The notes under the pieces: generated by a model
Seen by the model: only the letters and a program-made list of their open reading frames with translations
What the model was told of the DNA's origin: nothing
Databases searched by the model: none
Source of the DNA: Faecalibacterium prausnitzii
GTDB taxonomy: Bacteria > Bacillota > Clostridia > Oscillospirales > Ruminococcaceae
Assembly (NCBI GenBank): GCA_004558805.1
Contig: SFDE01000012.1
Coordinates: 62,001-126,000 of the forward strand
Reading direction: 5' to 3'
DNA length: 64,000 nucleotides
Position numbers and translations under genes: made by a program
Shown: in pieces, positions 58,229 through 64,000 of the stretch
How the letters are laid out: every line of letters starts with the position of its first letter
How positions within the stretch are numbered: position 1 is the stretch's first letter

Positions 58229-59577
58229 AAGAACTGCCTCCAGTCATCGACCACCGTTTTAGCGAGATCCTCTTTTTTGCTCAGGGACTTGAGGATGGTG
58301 CTGTCCACGGTGTTCTCAGCTACGAGGTGGATGTATGTGCAGGTGTTGCGCTGGCCGATACGGTGGATGCGGGCGAGGCTCTGCGAGTAAGTGGCGTAGT
58401 TGAATGTGACGCTGTAGTAGACGCAGGTGTCGGCTGCGGTCAGGGTGATGCCGGTGCCCGCCGTGTCGATCTGGCCGACGAGAACCATCGTGGAGGGGTC
58501 TTTCTGGAACTGCTGGACGATGTCTCCCCGCTGCTCTTTCGGGATGGCTCCGTAAATGGCCACCGTTTTCATGCCGCTCTTTCCGATGATGTTCTCCGAC
58601 CTTTTGATGATCTCCAAGACCTCCGGGATGAACCGGGCGAAGATCACCAATTTCTTTTTGCCCTCCAGAACGTAGTCTTGGATGATGTCCGAGAGGGCAT
58701 CGAGCTTCCCGGTGCTGACCAGCTCCGGCTTGGCTGCATCGTCGGCGACGAGGAAGCCGCCAGTGAACTGCTGCAGCCGCAGGAGTTTGGTCAGAACCGT
58801 GGTGGCGGTGATCTTCCCGCCGTTGTCCAACTCGGTGAAGCTGTCCCGCCGCAGACGGTCGTAGATGGCCCGCTCTTTGGCCGAGAGGATGATGCTCCGG
58901 GTCTGGAACGTCTGCTCCGGCAAGTCCAGGGCTTCCTCTTTGGTCACCCGGTAGGCGATGGAATGCTCTTTGCGGATGAGTTCGTCGAGGTCCTTGTACT
59001 GGACGATCTGCTTGCGGTTGAAGCCGCCCATCACGGCGTAGCGGTTGCGGAAGGCGTAGAAGTTGGTGCCGAAGATGGTCGGGTCGAGGAAGCGGTACTG
59101 ACTGAAAATGTCCACCGCCTCGTTCTGCACCGGGGTGCCTGAGAGAATCAGCTTGTACCGGGCCTTGTCGCCCAGTTGGTGCATTGACTTGCTCTGGGCC
59201 GCATCGTGGGTCTTGATGCGCTGGCTCTCGTCCGCGATGATCAGGTCGGCATCGTACTCCATCAGCTTCTCAAAGATGCCGTCTCGCCACGTTGATTCGT
59301 AGTTGATGACGGCCACCTTGAGGCTCTGGAATGGAAACGCTTCGAGGTCGGCGAGGGCCTTGAGACGTTGGAGCTTTGTGCCCAGCAGTGTCTTGACTGT
59401 GTACCTGAAGTCGGCATAGTCTGCAAATTCTTTCGGCCAGACGGCGCAGACGGAGGTGGGGGCTACGATCAGCACTCGCTTGATCTTGCCGAGTTTGTAC
59501 CCGGCCCCGGTGACGGCGATGGCTGTCAGGGTCTTGCCGCAGCCCATCTCAAAAAGGAAACCGAAGCCTTTACCCAT
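58225..59577 (-). CDS. SNF2-family helicase, main ATPase part (N-terminal part encoded separately)
   Basis: 450 aa from the ATG at 59577 (AGGTGA upstream). It opens abruptly at Walker A: GKGFGFLFEMGCGKTLTAIAV. Then LIVAPTSVCAVWPKEF (Ia), LIIADESQRIK (DESQ, II), LILSGTPVQN (III) and the C-terminal QSLARIHRIGQRNT (VI). The Q-type N-terminal segment that SNF2 proteins carry before Walker A is missing; a matching segment ends the ORF at 60459-60818 (see findings). Confidence 0.88.
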   Translation of the reverse strand: MGKGFGFLFEMGCGKTLTAIAVTGAGYKLGKIKRVLIVAPTSVCAVWPKEFADYADFRYTVKTLLGTKLQRLKALADLEAFPFQSLKVAVINYESTWRDGIFEKLMEYDADLIIADESQRIKTHDAAQSKSMHQLGDKARYKLILSGTPVQNEAVDIFSQYRFLDPTIFGTNFYAFRNRYAVMGGFNRKQIVQYKDLDELIRKEHSIAYRVTKEEALDLPEQTFQTRSIILSAKERAIYDRLRRDSFTELDNGGKITATTVLTKLLRLQQFTGGFLVADDAAKPELVSTGKLDALSDIIQDYVLEGKKKLVIFARFIPEVLEIIKRSENIIGKSGMKTVAIYGAIPKEQRGDIVQQFQKDPSTMVLVGQIDTAGTGITLTAADTCVYYSVTFNYATYSQSLARIHRIGQRNTCTYIHLVAENTVDSTILKSLSKKEDLAKTVVDDWRQFF

Positions 59578-59609
59578 TGTTTTCACCTGCTTTCTCTGGA
59601 AAATGAATC

Positions 59610-59810
59610 TTAGTGACAGCAATGGGGAATTCGCTCATTTGCTTTTTCCTTTCTTGCAGCGTGTCCCATATCAGAAAGATTTCTCTTCTTTGCTGCCACG
59701 CTTAGGATTTCTTTTCTGCATTCCTTGCAGTAGTGGGTGTTCGGACCGGCTTCATAGGCCTTTCCGCACCTTTCGCAGATTTCTTTAGTCATTGCTCTGT
59801 ATTCGCTCAC
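59610..59810 (-). CDS. Small zinc-ribbon protein (66 aa)
   Basis: 66 aa from a GTG whose GTGA overlaps the upstream stop. CERCGKAYEAGPNTHYCKEC is a four-Cys ribbon; the C-terminus is basic. Unknown role. Lies between the two helicase parts. Confidence 0.6.
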   Translation of the reverse strand: MSEYRAMTKEICERCGKAYEAGPNTHYCKECRKEILSVAAKKRNLSDMGHAARKEKANERIPHCCH

Positions 59811-60070
59811 TGGTTCGCCGCCGCCTTTCCAGTCCACGCGCATTCGCTACACACAAACTTTGCGCTGGGGTAGACCTGCTTGACCAGTTCGGCATTCCCG
59901 GTCTGAAGCCAGCAGTCCTGCCCGCAGATCGGGCAAGTGGCAGGCTTCCATTCCGGGTTGCAGGGGTTCGGCACGATTCTGCGCAGGGGCATGGTGGCGA
60001 AGATGTGCCCGTTTTCGGGCAGGGGCTGCTTGGTCTTTTCGACCCGCATGAATGTTACCTTTCGTCTCAT
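59807..60070 (-). CDS. Zinc-finger protein (87 aa)
   Basis: 87 aa from the ATG at 60070 with GGAGG 9 bases upstream. CPICGQDCW...CSECAWTG forms a ribbon in the C-terminal half. Unassigned. Confidence 0.65.
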   Translation of the reverse strand: MRRKVTFMRVEKTKQPLPENGHIFATMPLRRIVPNPCNPEWKPATCPICGQDCWLQTGNAELVKQVYPSAKFVCSECAWTGKAAANQ

Positions 60071-60462
60071 CTGATTGCACCTCCCAGCATCCGGGTACCG
60101 CACCAGTGGCAGTGCGAGTGGTGCGGGTTCACCCTGTGATTGCAGTCCGGGCAGTGCCATACGCCGTCCTTTTTGACCGGCTGCGATGGCACCTCGTACT
60201 TGGCGTGGAGGCTGCCCCAGTCCTGCAGGAGTTTCTTGCTCTGTGCGATGTAGCTGATTGCATCGTCCACCGAGAAGCAGTTTTCCTCGCAGAGCTTCTT
60301 GATGATCTCGGTGGCTGCGTTGCAAGCGTCCACGTCGTCCTGCCAGATCTTCTTGTCGGGGTCCTGCTTCCCCTCGCCGGGGATAAAGGATGCGCTGTTG
60401 TCCTTGATGCTGTCGATCTGGCCGAGCAGTGAGGACAGGCTCATTTTGTGAATATCGCTCAT
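60067..60462 (-). CDS. Zinc-ribbon protein (131 aa)
   Basis: 131 aa. Helical N-terminal 90 residues (SLSSLLGQIDSIKDN, CNAATEIIKKLCEENCFSVDD) and a C-terminal ribbon CPDCNHRVNPHHSHCHWCG. 4-base overlaps on both sides. Unassigned. Confidence 0.65.
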   Translation of the reverse strand: MSDIHKMSLSSLLGQIDSIKDNSASFIPGEGKQDPDKKIWQDDVDACNAATEIIKKLCEENCFSVDDAISYIAQSKKLLQDWGSLHAKYEVPSQPVKKDGVWHCPDCNHRVNPHHSHCHWCGTRMLGGAIR

Positions 60463-60818
60463 GTTGTGTTTCCTCCGTTCGGGTCAACCCACCCGAAAAC
60501 CATTGCAGCCATGTTCGCTCCACGGACTTGATGCCGGAAAAGTTTCATCTTGACAGGGTAGTCCAGAAGCGGCTCCGGGCTGTCGTTCATGCGCTCCTGA
60601 TCGACGGCGGCTGCCGTGTCGTGGAGGATCTGGCGCAGGGCTTCAATGTGGGGCGGCAGCTTGACGATGCTGGACAGCTTGTCCAGAAGTTCGATGTCTG
60701 CTGTGCCGGAGAGGGTCTGCGTGGCTTTCGACCACTTCATCTTGCCCCAGCTTTTGATCACCGCGAACTGGACGGTGTCGGCCTCTTTGATGAGCAGGGT
60801 GTTTTCTTTCAGGGCCAT
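60459..60818 (-). CDS. N-terminal part of the SNF2-type helicase, separate ORF
   Basis: 119 aa. The last 35 residues YPVKMKLFRHQVRGANMAAMVFGW have the HQ..GA element that precedes the P-loop in phage SNF2 helicases; the ORF then stops after nine unrelated-looking residues (VDPNGGNTT). The N-terminal 80 residues look like the extra domain seen ahead of such helicases. The ATPase part begins 880 bases further on. Confidence 0.65.
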   Translation of the reverse strand: MALKENTLLIKEADTVQFAVIKSWGKMKWSKATQTLSGTADIELLDKLSSIVKLPPHIEALRQILHDTAAAVDQERMNDSPEPLLDYPVKMKLFRHQVRGANMAAMVFGWVDPNGGNTT

Positions 60819-60820
60819 TT

Positions 60821-61312
60821 TCAAGATTTTCTCATCCTCTCTGCAGCCAGCTGCTCACATTGTTTTTCGGCTTCCCGGCACTGTTGGTCATGTTCAAACA
60901 GCAAGTCCGCATATTCGTTTCCGACACGCCGGATTGCCGTTTCGAGCATCTCCGTTACAAGGTCGTGATACTTGTTATCGCCAGCCTTGCGGCTGTTCTG
61001 GGCGGCCTCGCGAGCTTCCCACAGGTCAAGCAATTTGTCTCGTTTGTCGGCGGTGATTTCATCGTAGCCGTAGGCATTCTGAATCTGCTCCACGCTTTCC
61101 CAGCCAGCCAACTCTGAGAAAGGATCGGATTCGGCCTTTGCCATGCTGCGGGATTTGGTCTTTTTCTTGACGTACCGCGTTAAACCGTCTTGGATTGCTG
61201 CGCGGGCATCGTCCATTGCTTTCCGAACGGCCTTGACCTCGCGCTCTTTTTTAAGCTGGTCCGGCTGACTGGCCCATTCTGCCATCAACTCAGACTTTGT
61301 TTTCGGTTTCAC
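60821..61312 (-). CDS. Charged helical phage protein (163 aa)
   Basis: 163 aa from GTG with GGAGG upstream. Lys/Glu-rich helices throughout (ADKRDKLLDLWEAREAAQNSRKAGDNKYHDL). No family recognised. Possibly a coiled-coil assembly. Confidence 0.5.
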   Translation of the reverse strand: MKPKTKSELMAEWASQPDQLKKEREVKAVRKAMDDARAAIQDGLTRYVKKKTKSRSMAKAESDPFSELAGWESVEQIQNAYGYDEITADKRDKLLDLWEAREAAQNSRKAGDNKYHDLVTEMLETAIRRVGNEYADLLFEHDQQCREAEKQCEQLAAERMRKS

Positions 61313-61527
61313 CTGTCTGCACCTCCGTTCGCTCCCATGTACCGCTTGCGCCCCTTTTCACGGTGCCGGTCCTCATGGTCGCGGTGATAAACACCAACGT
61401 GCCCGGTCATGGCTTGGTTGTATGCGTTCTCGGCTTTCAACTCCAGCTTGTACTTCTGGTACTGCGGGCAGGTGTCGTGGCAGATCGTGTGTCTGTTTGG
61501 GCAGTCCTTGCAGAAAGACTTAACCAT
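61309..61527 (-). CDS. Cys-rich small phage protein (72 aa)
   Basis: 72 aa from the ATG at 61527 (GGGAGG upstream). CKDCPNRHTICHDTCPQY suggests a metal site; the C-terminus is very basic. Unassigned. Confidence 0.6.
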   Translation of the reverse strand: MVKSFCKDCPNRHTICHDTCPQYQKYKLELKAENAYNQAMTGHVGVYHRDHEDRHREKGRKRYMGANGGADR

Positions 61528-61810
61528 GGATGTGAATCCTCCCATCTTTCCAAGCCCGGTATTTTCCGTAGCTCACGCCCAGCCGATCCGCTTCCCGGAC
61601 ATCATTCTGGAGGGAATCCTCCGGGGCGTGTTTCGGCTTGGTCCGTTCTACGACCTCCAGCTTGTTGTTCTGAGCCTTTTTTCGGTCGTGCTCGATCTGC
61701 CGGATGCGGAGGCAGGAATCGCAGAGTTTCTTGTTGCTGGCAACTCCGACCATCTTCTTTCCGCAGCGGATGCAGGTCCGCGTCCATTTAAGGCTTTCAG
61801 CCTTCGCCAC
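61520..61810 (-). CDS. Zinc-ribbon protein (96 aa)
   Basis: 96 aa from the GTG at 61810 with GGAGG 8 bases upstream. CIRCGKKMVGVASNKKLCDSC, then a basic linker and READRLGVSYGKYRAW. Resembles short phage zinc-finger proteins. 8-base overlap with the next gene. Confidence 0.6.
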   Translation of the reverse strand: MAKAESLKWTRTCIRCGKKMVGVASNKKLCDSCLRIRQIEHDRKKAQNNKLEVVERTKPKHAPEDSLQNDVREADRLGVSYGKYRAWKDGRIHIHG

Positions 61811-61812
61811 GG

Positions 61813-62142
61813 TCAACCCCTCCGTTCCTGCTTCGGATACTCAGGGTTTCGTGCATGGTTCCGGGTGATCTTGCCGTAGCCTTTCGGCTTGCTCCACATC
61901 TTCCAAAGCTGGCGGCGGGCATCCTCCGAGACGATCCAGCCGGTGCAAGCCAGAAGCCCGATCAGGGCGATGGCGAGGCTAAAATAAAATGGTGCCCTTG
62001 CTGCTGCCCGGCCCCAGTCGTAACCGAAGCGCATCAAGATCTGGGTGGTGGTGTCCACTCCGAAGTTGAACGCCTTGCCAAGAACGGCGAGGACTGCTGC
62101 GACTGCTGCGGTGATGGCTGCGGTGACTTTTGCGTTTCTCAT
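61813..62142 (-). CDS. Two-helix membrane protein (109 aa)
   Basis: 109 aa from the ATG at 62142 (AAAGGAGGATAC). Two hydrophobic helices (AITAAVAAVLAVLGKAF and APFYFSLAIALIGLLACTGWI) and a basic tail. Early phage membrane protein of unknown function; could serve in exclusion. Confidence 0.6.
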   Translation of the reverse strand: MRNAKVTAAITAAVAAVLAVLGKAFNFGVDTTTQILMRFGYDWGRAAARAPFYFSLAIALIGLLACTGWIVSEDARRQLWKMWSKPKGYGKITRNHARNPEYPKQERRG

Positions 62143-62158
62143 GTATCCTCCTTTCGGT

Positions 62159-62359
62159 TCAGGCGATGCCCTTGGCGGCCCGATCTGCTTTCCAGCGTTC
62201 GTACTCAGCCCGGATCTCCGGGTTCTGGAACTCTCGCTGGATGGCATCAAAGACCAGCTGGCCGATGTTGACCCGCTCTGCCTTGGGTATCTTCTTGGTG
62301 TCAAGTCGGGGCATCGTGCCGGCGGTCGGCACGGCCTTGAGGTTCTTTGTGCTGGCCAT
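62159..62359 (-). CDS. Small basic phage protein (66 aa)
   Basis: 66 aa; IGQLVFDAIQREFQNPEIRAEYERW helix, basic N-terminus. GGAG precedes the ATG. Unassigned. Confidence 0.5.
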   Translation of the reverse strand: MASTKNLKAVPTAGTMPRLDTKKIPKAERVNIGQLVFDAIQREFQNPEIRAEYERWKADRAAKGIA

Positions 62360-62376
62360 CTGGCACGGCTCCTTTC

Positions 62377-62523
62377 TTACTGGTTCGCGGTGTAAGGCTC
62401 GGACTGTTTGTCCGAGAAACGCTGGGTTTCCATACCTTGCAGGAATGCAAAGGCGACTTTCTGTTCTTCCTCTCCGATGGAGCGGAAGAAAAAGAGCATC
62501 TTTTCGAGTTCTTCAATTTCCAT
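62377..62523 (-). CDS. Small acidic phage protein (48 aa)
   Basis: 48 aa: MEIEELEKMLFFFRSIGEEE start, helical. GAGAGG 7 bases upstream of the ATG; fits neatly between neighbours. Unassigned; possibly a regulator partner. Confidence 0.5.
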   Translation of the reverse strand: MEIEELEKMLFFFRSIGEEEQKVAFAFLQGMETQRFSDKQSEPYTANQ

Positions 62524-62534
62524 CGCTTTGCCTC

Positions 62535-63098
62535 TCACAGAAGATTTTTTTGGATGTGATCCTGAAATTTCATCCCGGCAAGGTAGGCGTTGACCATCCG
62601 AACGACTTGCCCCTGCTTATCCGGGGGAAAGGTTGCGATGTGATGAATGATTGACATCGGATTGTAGCTTCTGCAAAATGCGGTTTCCTTGTTAGAAAGA
62701 TCGGTAAACTCGGCTTGCTGGCGGGCAAGGATTGCGGAAATTGTCCGATCAGAAAATTCCACGGCCTGTTCAAAACCCACCTTGAAAAGCTCTGTATTTG
62801 GAATGCGAACATCATCAAAGGACTTGTGGAGGTACTGTTCGGTACTCAGCGGGTCCTTGTGCGCAGGGCTTACTGCAAACCGCAGAATATCGGTCGGGAT
62901 GAAGTCACTGTAGTACATCCCATGGATTCTGGTGAAAGGACACCCTGTTTGCCCGATTTTGCAAAGGCCGCCGCCGTCTTTCCTGAACTCGACAACGTAG
63001 ATATATCCTTTGCGGGTTCCGGGGCGGTACGAGGAAAGTGCTTTCAGGTCCTCGATGTGTTCCAGCCCCTCGTATACGCTCATGTACTTGAGTTTCAT
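62535..63098 (-). CDS. GIY-YIG-like nuclease domain protein (T5orf172)
   Basis: 187 aa. GYIYVVEFRKDGGGLCKIGQTGCPFTRI...DILRFAVSP and LSTEQYLHKSF...ELFKV match the T5orf172 domain, a GIY-YIG relative found in phage regulatory proteins. Second gene of the leftward early operon, right behind the Cro-like gene. Confidence 0.8.
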   Translation of the reverse strand: MKLKYMSVYEGLEHIEDLKALSSYRPGTRKGYIYVVEFRKDGGGLCKIGQTGCPFTRIHGMYYSDFIPTDILRFAVSPAHKDPLSTEQYLHKSFDDVRIPNTELFKVGFEQAVEFSDRTISAILARQQAEFTDLSNKETAFCRSYNPMSIIHHIATFPPDKQGQVVRMVNAYLAGMKFQDHIQKNLL

Positions 63099-63114
63099 GG
63101 GGTTCCTCCGTCGC

Positions 63115-63324
63115 TTAGGCTTTCGGGTTGGCAGTGCGACCCAGCAGGTAGTCGGTGGTTACGCCGAAAAGGTTTGCAAGAGAAACGATTTTGCTGGCCG
63201 GGATTTCGGTGCGGCCATTCTGCCAGTTTTTCATGGTGTCGGGGGTCACGCCGATCTCCTGCGCCATGCGGGTTTTGGTCATGCCGGTTCTTGCTCTCTC
63301 GGCTTCGATATTGGGGAACATCAT
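63115..63324 (-). CDS. Cro-like XRE regulator
   Basis: 69 aa: MTKTRMAQEIGVTPDTMKNW, then QNGRTEIPASKIVSLANLF and TTDYLLG. A single XRE domain, first gene of the leftward early operon and divergent from the CI-like gene. AAAGGA lies upstream of the ATG. Confidence 0.88.
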   Translation of the reverse strand: MMFPNIEAERARTGMTKTRMAQEIGVTPDTMKNWQNGRTEIPASKIVSLANLFGVTTDYLLGRTANPKA

Positions 63325-63356
63325 AGTTCGTCATCCTTTCGTTTTATTCTTGAGCG

Positions 63357-63451
63357 TTTACCCGGCGTGGGTAACTCTCTGAATCTATAATAGCTCCACT
63401 TCGGGTAAATGTCAAGAGAAAAACAAAAAATATTTATCCAAATCGGGTAAA
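63357..63451. promoter_or_regulatory. Operator sites of the immunity switch
   Basis: O1 63357-63375: TTTACCC-ggcgt-GGGTAA. O2 near 63391-63409: one good half GGGTAAA, degenerate partner. O3 63433-63451: TTTATCC-aaatc-GGGTAAA. Same 19-bp layout each time, between divergent XRE genes. Confidence 0.75.
63387..63415 (-). promoter_or_regulatory. Leftward early promoter
   Basis: Minus strand TTGACA (63415-63410), 17-base spacer, TATTAT (63392-63387). O2 overlaps its spacer. Confidence 0.7.
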
Positions 63452-63457
63452 AACTTC

Positions 63458-63486
63458 TTGATTATAATATGGGAGTGTGGTAAAAT
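63458..63486 (+). promoter_or_regulatory. Rightward promoter of the CI-like repressor
   Basis: TTGATT, 17-base spacer, TAAAAT, 7 bases right of O3 and 21 bases before the ATG. Confidence 0.6.
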
Positions 63487-63507
63487 TGTTTTGAAAGGAG
63501 GGATTCG

Positions 63508-63924
63508 ATGGACGGCGAAAAAATGCGAGAGCGGCTAGTTCAAGCGAGAGAATTTATAGGGTATAACAGAAAATCATTCGCCGATGCTCTGGGGATGTCC
63601 TATCGAACCGTGACAAATTATGAAAACGGTTCAAGAGAGCCGGGGCACGATTATCTTATAAAGGTCGCCGACTTTTGCGGCTGCACGACCGATTGGCTTC
63701 TTGGGCTGAGTGATGATCCTCGGAACAACGCCTCACATGAAAGCGAGGAGGATCTTCTGAAGAAGAGACTGCTCTCGGTTTGTGAAGTTTTGAATGGCGA
63801 AGCTGTTGAGAAGGTTATTGCATATGCACACGATCTCTCGTATAACCCCAAAAACCAAAAAAGAGGAGAAAACAAAAGAGCCGATTCAACTTGCAGGTAC
63901 GACGAAGAAATCGGATTCAGGTAA
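63508..63924 (+). CDS. CI-like XRE repressor
   Basis: 138 aa. N-terminal XRE domain (LVQAREFIGYNRKSFADALGMSYRTVTNYENGSREPG, TTDWLLGL) and a 70-residue helical C-terminal part, short for a cleavable repressor. Keeps lysogeny by binding the nearby operators. The last 30 residues are Lys/Asn/Arg-rich and overlap another open frame (next entry). Confidence 0.85.
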   Translation: MDGEKMRERLVQAREFIGYNRKSFADALGMSYRTVTNYENGSREPGHDYLIKVADFCGCTTDWLLGLSDDPRNNASHESEEDLLKKRLLSVCEVLNGEAVEKVIAYAHDLSYNPKNQKRGENKRADSTCRYDEEIGFR

Positions 63925-64000
63925 GCCGTGGCACCCTGTCTCTGAGGATGAATATGTTGAAGTGCTTAGATTCTGCGCAGAACGCGAAGGCTGCATCTGC
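63794..64000 (+). CDS. Partial ORF overlapping the repressor 3' end, runs off the window
   Basis: Open from ATG at 63794 (or 63824) to the edge, in another frame from the repressor. The part past 63900 (SGKPWHPVSEDEYVEVLRFC) reads like real protein. It could be the next gene starting early, or signal a frameshift in the A-rich tract near 63848-63876. Confidence 0.35.
   Translation, partial: MAKLLRRLLHMHTISRITPKTKKEEKTKEPIQLAGTTKKSDSGKPWHPVSEDEYVEVLRFCAEREGCIC

Noticed and set aside
61306..61314. Extra copy of the iteron 9-mer GTTTCACCT
   Set aside because: A lone copy covering a GTG start codon (AGGTGAAAC on the minus strand), likely chance, far from the array.
1..64000. CRISPR arrays, rRNA, tRNA genes and insertion sequences
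   Set aside because: No regularly spaced direct repeats with unique spacers, no complete tRNA cloverleaf apart from the tmRNA end, no rRNA sequence and no transposase were seen.

Overview
The window looks like part of a low-to-mid GC Firmicutes chromosome (Clostridia, Oscillospiraceae), most likely Faecalibacterium or a close relative. This rests on remembered protein similarity and on the Firmicutes-style block SRP RNA - dnaX - YbaB - recR, with smpB - ssrA next to it. No 16S rRNA is present, so the genus is an inference. Bases 1 to about 18,290 are ordinary host chromosome. They hold an amino-acid ABC binding lipoprotein, an unassigned lipoprotein, cardiolipin synthase, a DegV protein, a DUF1836 regulator, RF2, a RING-like membrane protein, GalU, a DinG/XPD-type helicase, a P-loop ATPase, a family-4/5 uracil-DNA glycosylase, phosphate acetyltransferase, the ffs/dnaX/recR block, and smpB followed by the 3' part of tmRNA.

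From about 18.3 kb to the right edge the window is one prophage (more than 45 kb seen). It probably uses the tmRNA 3' end as its attachment site; the integrase and the far att site are not in the window. At its left edge (18.4-20.4 kb) lies a small accessory module. It has two rightward cassettes of unknown small genes, each driven by a copy of the same 72-bp promoter/operator repeat, around a small XRE repressor whose own promoter carries the same operator. The rest is read leftward from an immunity switch at 63.1-63.9 kb. The early region (63-49 kb) has many small genes, several zinc-ribbon proteins, an SNF2-type helicase that appears split into two separated ORFs, a Gp157-like protein, an SSB-like protein, a large CHC2/TOPRIM/DUF927 primase-helicase, an iteron-rich candidate origin, a VRR-NUC nuclease and a sigma-like late regulator. 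After a terminator and a roughly 700-bp control region come a ParB-methyltransferase fusion, lambda-type terminase and portal, a prohead protease, a Mu gpT-like capsid protein, and a complete P2-like contractile tail: sheath, tube, E/E' frameshift chaperone, tape measure, gpX, gpD, gpV, gpU, gpW, gpJ, gpI and fibres.

The most striking system is a diversity-generating retroelement (DGR) at the end of the tail operon. The C-terminal receptor-binding part of the last fibre protein (415 aa) carries a 106-bp variable repeat. A near-identical, Asn-codon-rich template repeat lies just downstream, followed by a structured spacer and a DGR-type reverse transcriptase with YMDD and SQ motifs. Of 14 template/variable mismatches, 13 fall at coding-strand adenines of the template. 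The element should let the phage vary host recognition. Behind it come the XkdX-type gene, a membrane protein, an LLH-type holin and two tandem endolysins (amidase and glucosaminidase) with related SH3 tails.
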